Source of the DNA: Clostridiales bacterium
GTDB lineage: Bacteria; Bacillota; Sulfobacillia; UBA995; UBA9673
NCBI GenBank assembly: GCA_003541445.1
Contig: DPMO01000084.1
Span: 1-5,848, forward strand
DNA: 5,848 bases
Reading direction: 5' to 3'
Shown here: one piece after another, positions 1 through 5,092 of the stretch
How the letters are laid out: the number at the start of each line of letters is the position of its first letter
Numbering within the stretch: the first letter of the stretch is position 1
Made by a program: the position numbers and the translations under genes
Notes under the pieces: model-generated
Told to the model about the DNA's origin: nothing
Database searches by the model: none
The model's input: the letters and a program-made list of their open reading frames with translations, nothing else

Positions 1-1427
1 TTGCCGGTTACCTCTCCGGCCGCTCCGTAGCCGAACTGGATGCCGTTCGGGGCCCAGGTGACGGGGACGTCCATCCCCGGGCCGAGCACGGTGTTGCCCG
101 TCACCACGGCCGTCGGGTCGACCAGAGGCCCCTTGCCGTTGGTCCCGAAGTCACCGTTCACCCCGATGCCTCCACGGGACCAACCGCTTATGTGGTTGCC
201 GGTGACGGTGACGTCGGACGCGCCTTGGACGATCACGCCGAAGGTCTCGGCCCCGTCGATGCTCATGTTGCGGACGGTGCAGTCTTCGATCCGGCCGACC
301 ACGTTCCGGAGGAGGACTCCGGCCGAGCGGCACCCGCTCGTCGGCGCCCGGTCAGCGCCGTCGACGGTCAGGCCTACGATCTCCACGCTGACCGTCCCGT
401 CCCCGGAGATGACGCCGTTTTCGTCGGCTGTCCCGCCGAAGGCGAACACCACCGGCTCCCAGGTCTTCGAGCTCTCAGGGTAGCTGAAGGCCGCCGGCGA
501 GTCGGGGGCGGTGATGACCGGGTTCCCGACGCCCTGGAGCACCAGGTCCTTGTTGATGACGACCTGCTCCTCGTAGGTCCCTGCGGCCACCTCGACCGTG
601 TCCCCGGGTCCGGCCACGTCTACAGCGTCCTGGATGCGGCTATAGATGGCCGGCACCGCGATGGCGCCGTCACGACGGACCACCACGGCCCGGTCGAAGC
701 TGTTTTCGGCTAGGACGCTCTCGATGTCCAGCACGCCGCCGACCAGGTCGGCCACCTGCCCCGCGTTGCCAGCGAAGGTGTTCCCGGTCAGCGAGATGCC
801 GGCGTAGTCGTCGGTCGTTCCACCTTGCACGTAGAGACCGACACCCGGCTCGCCGGTCAGCGCCGAGTCGCTGATGGTTATGTCGCTGCCCGAGGTGAAG
901 ATAGCCACGCCGCTCCACCCGTTGCCGGTCGCGTGGAGCCCGCTCACGGTCACGTCGCTGCAGCTCGTGAGGGCAAGGCCGGCGCCGTGGTTCCCCTCGG
1001 CCGACAGCCCGGTGAGAGTGGCCCCGGACACGGTGTTGAGGTCGATGCCCGACCTCCCGGAGTTGACCACGGCCACATCGTGGAGGACGAGGTTGGTCAG
1101 GTGCTCGATTTTCAGGCCGTAGGCCCAGTTCGCGATTTCGGACGGCCCGATGAGCGTGAAGCCCTGAAGGGTGACGTTGTCCGCGCCCACGTGAAGCCCG
1201 TAGGTGCCGCTGGCGCTCCTGTCGATGGTGACCAGGCCGCTTCCCTCACCGATCAGCGAGAGAGGCTTGCCTATGGACCAGTAGGCGCTGCCCTCATCGT
1301 ACATTCCCGCGGCCACGTAGACCGTGCCGCCCTCGGCCACGGCCTCAATGCCCTCCCGGATGGTAGCGAAGGCGTCGACGCCCCATGTGTGGCCGTCGCA
1401 GGCGCCCGAACAGGCGCCCCTCCTGCA
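1..1427 (-). CDS. Right-handed parallel beta-helix repeat protein, partial (C-terminus beyond left edge, start unresolved)
   Basis: The minus strand is open without a stop from 1427 to the left edge (475 codons). The translation is classic NosD/pectate-lyase-like beta-helix. It has short strands rich in V, I, T, N and G, with turns such as DVTVTGNHISG, AVVTGNTVLG and GISLTGNTFAG, and PNGIQFGYGA near the edge. Two modules follow one another. The first opens at about 1370 with FATIREGIEAVAEGGTVYVA. The second opens at about 640 with YSRIQDAVDVAGPGDTVEVA. Each opening is followed by a 'L.L.G.G....I' strand. Proteins of this kind are usually secreted or surface-attached and bind or cleave polysaccharide, but no catalytic residues of a named lyase family could be assigned, so no enzyme activity is claimed. 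No start codon precedes the conserved DGHTWGVDAF segment in this frame; the first candidates (GTG, then ATG) lie inside the fold. The 5' end is therefore probably displaced by a frame break (see the upstream feature). The family call is confident; the exact role is unknown. Confidence 0.85.
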
Positions 1428-1538
1428 TCACCTCCTCTGCCGGGGTCGGCCGGCCCGCAGGTAGGGAAAGCGAAGGCGATGAAGGTGGCTACGGCTCGGT
1501 ACCGGACGGTGCGGCGAACCGGCGTTTCCGAGGAACAT
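1428..1538 (-). pseudogene. Frame-broken 5' end of the beta-helix gene, with a signal-peptide-like segment in another frame
   Basis: The beta-helix frame is interrupted by TGA at 1428-1430. An ATG at 1536-1538 lies in that same frame and reads 36 residues (MFLGNAGSPHRPVPS...) before the stop. In another frame, 1507-1454 encodes VRYRAVATFIAFAFPTCG, which is a basic stretch, then about ten hydrophobic residues, then a Cys. This looks like a secretion signal, possibly a lipobox, although 'FPTC' is a poor match to the L-A/S-G/A-C consensus. A secreted beta-helix protein would be expected to have such a signal directly ahead of it. The simplest reading is that one or more indels, from sequencing or real decay, separate start, signal and body. 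No ATG, GTG or TTG is available in the signal frame itself, so a single indel does not fully restore a gene. This is an inference from reading frames only. Confidence 0.4.
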
Positions 1539-1634
1539 CCTAGCAGCGGGGGACCGTCAATAACTGTCGGTGAGGCCGATATTTTCCGTTGGGTTCGGCG
1601 GATGATTCTCGCCCGCCATTGCGGTACCCGTTTT

Positions 1635-1694
1635 GTGACAAGCAGCCCCTTCCGGACGCGGTCTCGGGTTGCTGAAGGGAAAGCAACCTGTCAC
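1635..1694. repeat. Nested inverted repeats in the divergent intergenic region upstream of the lyase gene
   Basis: GGTTGCT (1667-1673) and AGCAACC (1682-1688) are perfect 7-bp inverted arms around an 8-base centre. Outside them, GTGACA (1635-1640) and TGTCAC (1689-1694) form a second perfect 6-bp inverted pair directly abutting the inner one on the right. The element lies 51 bp before the lyase ATG and about 100 bp from the beta-helix 5' end. It could be an operator for one or both divergent genes, or a structured leader RNA. It matches no riboswitch consensus I could recall (SAM S-box, T-box, cobalamin), and there is no U-tract to make it a terminator. The pairing is seen directly; the function is not shown. 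Confidence 0.45.
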
Positions 1695-1732
1695 GCCAAA
1701 TGGGATTACCGCTCGCGTGGGCCCGCAGAACA

Positions 1733-1738
1733 GGGAGG
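1733..1738 (+). promoter_or_regulatory. Ribosome binding site that fixes the lyase start
   Basis: GGGAGG ends 7 bases before the ATG at 1746. The open frame extends far upstream, as far as 825 and antisense to the beta-helix gene. This Shine-Dalgarno site, together with family homology beginning at MRYDFDKVIDR, is what selects 1746 as the start. Confidence 0.75.
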
Positions 1739-1745
1739 CAGAGGA

Positions 1746-3131
1746 ATGCGCTACGACTTCGACAAGGTCATCGACCGCCGGGGCACCGGCAGCGCCAAGT
1801 GGGACCTCAACGAGGAGCTATTCGGAACAGACGACGTCCTGGACATGTGGGTGGCCGACATGGACTTTCCCTGCCCACAGCCGGTCATCGACGCCCTGCG
1901 GAGGCGGCTGGAACACCCCATCTTCGGCTACGGCTTCCCGCCCGACTCCCTCTACCGGGCCGTCATGGACCGGATGGACCGCTTCTTCGGCTGGAAGGTC
2001 GAAAAGGAATGGATCACCTTCACCCCGGGGGTGGTCAGCGCCCTTCATGCGGCCGTCAGGGCCGTCGCCGAGGTCGGCGACGAGATCGTCATCCAGCCCC
2101 CGGTGTACTACCCCTTCTTCCGGGCCGTGGCTGACAGCGGCTGCCAGCTCGTGCACAACCAGCTCCGGCTCGAGGAGAGCCGGGCCAGGACCCGCAGGGA
2201 ACCCGGGACCGAGGGCACCTGGACCCTGAACCGCGGCCGACCCCAGACCGGCCCCGCCGACCGACCGGGACCTGTCCGCTACGTGATGGACTACGACGAC
2301 CTCGAGGAGCACTTCCGCACGGCCCCCGGCTTTCCCGGGAAATCCCACCGCATCCGGGGTCTCATCCTCTGCAGCCCCCACAACCCGGTCGGCCGCGTCT
2401 GGAGCCGCGAGGAACTCGAGCGCCTGGCCGAGATATGCCTTCGGAACGACTGCGTCATCATCTCCGACGAGATACACTGCGACCTCCTCCTCGGCGGGTC
2501 GCGGCATGTCCCCACCGCCACCCTCTCCCCGGAGGTGGAGGCCAGGACCATCACCCTCATGGCCCCCAGCAAGAGCTTCAACCTGGCCGGCCTTTCGGCC
2601 TCGTTCGCCATAATCCCCGACGCCGGCCTCCGCCGGAGGTTCGAGCGGGCCCGGACCGGCCAGGGCGGGGTGAACGTCCTGGGCCTGGTGGCCATGGAGG
2701 CCGCCCTCCGCGAGGGCGACGAGTACCTCTCGCAGCTCAACGCCTACCTGACCCGGAACATGCGGTTCTTCGCCGGCACCCTCAAGGACATCCCCGGCGT
2801 CCGCCTCGTCCCGCCGGAGGGCCCCGAAGGGACCTACCTCGCCTGGGTGGACATGAGCGGGCTTGCCCACGAGCGCGGCATGGTCAGGCCGGAGAAGGCC
2901 GGCCGGCAGGGCAGGGCGGGCCCGACGGACCCCGGCGGCACCGGCCCCGGCAGCGCCGTGGACGACGAGGCCCTGCGCCGCTTCATGCTCCATGAGGCCC
3001 GCATCGCCACCGACCCGGGCTACGTCTTCGGCCCGGGCGGGGAGGGCTTCCACCGCTTCAACCTGGCCTGCCCGCGGAGCGTGGTGGAGGAGGCCGTGGC
3101 AAGACTCGAGAGAGCGGTCCGGGCGGGATAG
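1746..3131 (+). CDS. patB: MalY/PatB-type PLP-dependent C-S beta-lyase (cystathionine beta-lyase family)
   Basis: This 461-residue protein has a class I/II aminotransferase fold. MalY/PatB enzymes use pyridoxal phosphate in the cytosol to cleave C-S bonds, for example cystathionine to homocysteine, pyruvate and ammonia, or other cysteine S-conjugates. Family signatures are in order: 'WDLNEELFGTDDVLDMWVAD' near residues 19-38, IFGYGFPP (Tyr62), PPVYYPFF (Tyr121), SPHNPVGR (210-217, Asn213), SDEIHCDLL (Asp241, contacting the PLP ring nitrogen), SKSFNLAGL (Lys276, the Schiff-base lysine) and FNLACPRS (Arg444, carboxylate binding). All expected catalytic residues are present, so the enzyme should be active. 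It is about 65 residues longer than typical members. The excess sits in two Gly/Pro/Arg-rich insertions, at about residues 146-176 and 375-404. The start is ATG 1746 with a GGGAGG site. It appears monocistronic, divergent from the beta-helix gene and convergent with the next gene. MalY versus PatB substrate preference cannot be told from sequence; the symbol denotes the family. Confidence 0.93.
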   Translation: MRYDFDKVIDRRGTGSAKWDLNEELFGTDDVLDMWVADMDFPCPQPVIDALRRRLEHPIFGYGFPPDSLYRAVMDRMDRFFGWKVEKEWITFTPGVVSALHAAVRAVAEVGDEIVIQPPVYYPFFRAVADSGCQLVHNQLRLEESRARTRREPGTEGTWTLNRGRPQTGPADRPGPVRYVMDYDDLEEHFRTAPGFPGKSHRIRGLILCSPHNPVGRVWSREELERLAEICLRNDCVIISDEIHCDLLLGGSRHVPTATLSPEVEARTITLMAPSKSFNLAGLSASFAIIPDAGLRRRFERARTGQGGVNVLGLVAMEAALREGDEYLSQLNAYLTRNMRFFAGTLKDIPGVRLVPPEGPEGTYLAWVDMSGLAHERGMVRPEKAGRQGRAGPTDPGGTGPGSAVDDEALRRFMLHEARIATDPGYVFGPGGEGFHRFNLACPRSVVEEAVARLERAVRAG

Positions 3132-3152
3132 CGGGGACACCGGCCGCGGCGC

Positions 3153-3212
3153 CTCACGGCGGAGCGGTCCGGCAGCGGCAGACCGCGTACTCTCACGGCA
3201 GAGCGGCCCGGC
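3153..3212. repeat. Imperfect 21-bp direct repeat between convergent genes
   Basis: CTCACGGCGGAGCGGTCCGGC (3153-3173) recurs at 3192-3212 with two substitutions, at a period of 39 bp. It fills most of the 106-bp gap between the converging stop codons at 3131 and 3238. I see no hairpin followed by a T-run in either direction, so neither gene has a recognisable intrinsic terminator here. Simple local duplication is the likely origin. Confidence 0.5.
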
Positions 3213-3237
3213 GGGGACCCACCGCCTAGTTCGCGGG

Positions 3238-4266
3238 CTACCGGCCAAGGTTCTTGAGGTAATCCTCGGCCTCACGGTAGTGGCGGAACTCTCTCTCGGC
3301 CCGCCTGAACTCGGGGGTGTGGACGTAGCGCCTGCCGCGGGCGACCCTGACGCCGAGCTTCTTGTGGAGCAGCTCGTGGTACATGACGAAATCGATGACA
3401 TAGGGCGGTACGGCCGGGTCGTCCAGGGTCAGGCTGATCACCACCGTGTCGCGGGTGGGCACGTAGTGACCGAGCCTGCGGCGGGTCATGGCTCCGCTCC
3501 AGGTCAGAAAGGGCCTCTCGAGCCGTCCCCCGAAATACTCCTCGTTGACCCGCTTGAAGACTTCCTCGAGATCGTGGTGCCGGCCTCGGGTGGCCTCCGC
3601 CGGCGGGGCGGCCTCCAGTTCCAGGGCCAGGACGAGGTCGCGGAAGTCGTCCCCGGCGGCGTGGTCCTGCACCCTCCTCCGGCACACGGCCTCCGTCCGA
3701 TTGCCGTCCGGGCCTCCGCTCCCGCCTCTGCTCCGTTCCCCACCCGCCACCGCCGCGCCGACGAGCGCCTCGAGCACGTCGTCAGGGGCGCCGATGAAGG
3801 CCTCGTGGGCCGTGAGGACCACACCGCTCCGCCGGGCCCGGCAGCTCCAGAGCCCGGATATGTTGTAGAAGTCCACCCGGACCTCAGGACCGCCTGCGTC
3901 GGCCTTGCGCCAGGCGACCTCGGCCGCAGCCCGAAGCGCGCCCAAGTGCATCTCCAGCATCATCGGGCGACTCAGGAACCTGAGCCACTGGTAGGCCCGC
4001 CGGGACAGGTCGGGGAGAGCCGAGGGCCCGCCGGAGCCCCGGGAGAGGTCCTCCACTCTGGCCGCGGTGCGGCGTATGACACCGAGAAGGTCGTCTGCGC
4101 CCGACCGGCCGTCCTGGCGGGCACCGGCCGCGGGCCCGCCCTGGCCCCCGCCGGGGCCGCGCCCGGTCCCGGTCAAAGTGATATCGGAGCAGACCTGGTG
4201 CCACATCCTGTCGCGAAGCCACTCGCAGGCCTTGACCAGACCCCGTATCCGGATGTCTCCCGGCAA
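3238..4266 (-). CDS. SprT-like zinc metallopeptidase-domain protein with a divergent N-terminal region
   Basis: With the TTG start at 4266 the protein has 342 residues. The C-terminal domain, about residues 232-342, is SprT-like. It opens with a 'DLEEVFKRVNEEYFGGRLE' helix, continues with TWSGAMTRRRLGHY and TVVISLTLDD strands, then the zinc-binding helix YHELLHKKLG (HExxH at 297-301). A third likely ligand is His316 in VHTPEF, followed by a charged helix to the C-terminus. SprT-like domains are zincin-fold proteases, for example the Spartan DNA-protein crosslink proteases; no substrate can be named here. The N-terminal half is unassigned. Residues 129-176 resemble the SprT core without its HExxH, suggesting a degenerate internal duplication. 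Gly-rich linkers lie at about 33-57 and 177-190. TTG 4266 is chosen because GGAGGAGG lies 9 bases upstream and upstream sequence turns into an Arg-rich, non-protein-like run. ATG 4204-4206 (322 residues) is the alternative. There is no transmembrane segment. It is the last gene of the leftward cluster. Confidence 0.82.
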   Translation of the reverse strand: MPGDIRIRGLVKACEWLRDRMWHQVCSDITLTGTGRGPGGGQGGPAAGARQDGRSGADDLLGVIRRTAARVEDLSRGSGGPSALPDLSRRAYQWLRFLSRPMMLEMHLGALRAAAEVAWRKADAGGPEVRVDFYNISGLWSCRARRSGVVLTAHEAFIGAPDDVLEALVGAAVAGGERSRGGSGGPDGNRTEAVCRRRVQDHAAGDDFRDLVLALELEAAPPAEATRGRHHDLEEVFKRVNEEYFGGRLERPFLTWSGAMTRRRLGHYVPTRDTVVISLTLDDPAVPPYVIDFVMYHELLHKKLGVRVARGRRYVHTPEFRRAEREFRHYREAEDYLKNLGR

Positions 4267-4475
4267 GAAGGCCCCCCTCCTCCGTGTCCCGCGGCGTCCG
4301 GCCCGGCGCCGGCCCCGCCGACGGCGCCGGGGGACCGGGCGAGCTGGTCTCCCGGCGTGTGGCAGGCGGCGGCGAACGAGCCCACCCACTGACCACCAGG
4401 GTGCAGGAAGACTGCGGGGAGACCTCGGGCGGTCCCGCACCGGTCAGCTCTGTTCGCGGTTCCGGGCCCGAGGCC
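4267..4475. other. GC-rich spacer without a convincing gene
   Basis: These 209 bp separate the UPF0145-like stop from the SprT-like TTG. All frames that stay open here translate to Arg-, Pro- and Gly-rich sequence with no domain, as expected of very GC-rich non-coding DNA. The SprT-like ribosome binding site is its only recognisable element. No promoter with clear -35 and -10 boxes was found. Confidence 0.5.
4276..4283 (-). promoter_or_regulatory. Ribosome binding site supporting the TTG start of the SprT-like gene
   Basis: On the minus strand, GGAGGAGG ends 9 bases before TTG at 4266-4264. This is one of the best Shine-Dalgarno matches in the window. It argues against the longer frame, which remains open to 4440 but encodes an almost unbroken Arg/Pro-rich stretch. 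Confidence 0.6.
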
Positions 4476-4868
4476 CTACCGCCGGCAAGCCAATGGGCCG
4501 CTCTCGGGGCACGGTGATGGGACACCTCGAACCCCGGTGCGGCGCCAGGGCTTGACCTGGCCAGGGAGGAAGCCCTGCGCAAGGTCCAGGCTGCCGCGCG
4601 TGTAGCCAGGGAGAAGTACGGTGTCCGCCGTGCCGTAGACGATGACCTCGGCCGCACCCGGGGTGATGGTCGAGGTGGCGAAGCGGATGCCGATGACGGC
4701 GTTGGCTCCCAGGTCCTTGGCCTCCTGTATCATCTGCCTCAGGGCTTCCTCACGGGCCTCCTTCATCAGGGCCGCGTACTCCGTAACCTCGCCCCCGACG
4801 AGCTTGCGGAGGCCGGCCACGATGTCCTGCCCCAGGTGCCTGGCCCTGAGGCACGAGCCCCGGACCAT
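4476..4868 (-). CDS. UPF0145/YbjQ-family protein with shortened N-terminus and extra C-terminal tail
   Basis: Residues 1-80 of the ATG-4868 reading match the UPF0145 (DUF74, YbjQ-like) family. Hallmarks are GQDIVAGLRKLVGGEVTEY, the helix KEAREEALRQMIQEAKDLGA, then NAVIGIRFATSTI and VIVYGTA. Family members are about 105-residue cytosolic oligomers of unknown function. Two points are odd. First, the usual first strand (roughly 18 residues with a 'TT' near the start in E. coli YbjQ) is absent. The frame stays open upstream to the TGA at 4947-4949 and even reads REVPG just ahead of the Met, which fits the family's 'VEYCG' position, but it holds no start codon other than ATG 4868. Second, about 50 residues (81-130) follow the normal C-terminus and look like unstructured Pro/Arg/Gly sequence. 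GAGG lies 8 bases before the ATG and could serve as a weak ribosome binding site. The family is clear; both ends are uncertain and may reflect indels. Confidence 0.75.
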   Translation of the reverse strand: MVRGSCLRARHLGQDIVAGLRKLVGGEVTEYAALMKEAREEALRQMIQEAKDLGANAVIGIRFATSTITPGAAEVIVYGTADTVLLPGYTRGSLDLAQGFLPGQVKPWRRTGVRGVPSPCPESGPLACRR

Positions 4869-5092
4869 GCCCGGAACCTCGCGGTGCGAGCCCCGCTCCT
4901 TCCGCGAGCATCGCCGCGAAACCGGCCCAGTCGGGCTCTCCGTGCATCATGACCGGGAAACCCTGCATGTGCCTGTGGACAGACGGCCAGCGCAGGGAAG
5001 GGACCCAGCTACGGACCGCCTTGCGAACCCGCGAAATGCGCCCGCATGCGGAGAAGGCGCCAGGGTTCCCAGCCGGCCGTGGGCAGGCTCAA
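4869..5092 (-). other. Gap between ABC transporter and UPF0145 genes with an unexplained open frame
   Basis: This stretch has no recognised gene. One minus-strand frame, different from that of the UPF0145 gene, is open from just after the ABC stop. It reads RVRKAVRSWVPSLRWPSVHR, then an ATG (4966-4968), then MQGFPVMMHGEPDWAGFAAM. The residue mix (Trp, Met, His, Phe) is less biased than the Arg/Pro-rich shadows elsewhere, so it may be the remains or N-terminal part of a real coding sequence. I do not recognise it, and no good ribosome binding site precedes its ATG. Past about 4880 the frame simply shadows the UPF0145 gene. Confidence 0.3.

Noticed and set aside
1555..1560. TTGACG on the minus strand as a -35 box for the beta-helix gene, with TAGGAT as -10
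   Set aside because: The spacing is only 13 bp rather than about 17, and the putative -10 overlaps the ATG at 1536-1538, so the pair is not convincing.
825..1745. Long upstream extension of the lyase reading frame (768 codons in total)
   Set aside because: The extension is antisense to the clearly coding beta-helix gene, lacks any domain, and the family homology plus a good ribosome binding site start at 1746. It is open only because GC-rich DNA has few stops.
1818..3401. Minus-strand open frame of 527 codons opposite the lyase gene
   Set aside because: It mirrors the lyase codons and translates to low-complexity Ala/Gly/Arg/Val-rich sequence with no motif; the opposite strand carries intact PLP-enzyme signatures.
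2863..4392. Plus-strand open frame of 509 codons spanning the lyase end and the SprT-like gene
   Set aside because: It is antisense to the HExxH-containing gene, rich in Pro/Ala/Gly, and has no recognisable domain.
4267..4440. N-terminal extension of the SprT-like protein to a start at 4440
   Set aside because: The extra 58 residues are an Arg/Pro run unlike the rest of the protein, whereas a strong ribosome binding site sits just before TTG 4266.
3884..4657. Minus-strand open frame of 257 codons overlapping the UPF0145 and SprT-like genes
   Set aside because: It is out of frame with both recognised proteins and encodes an Arg/Pro/Ser-rich sequence without motif.
5036..5047. Palindrome-like ATGCG-CC-CGCAT downstream of the ABC gene as a terminator
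   Set aside because: The 2-base centre cannot form a stable hairpin loop and no T-run follows in either direction.
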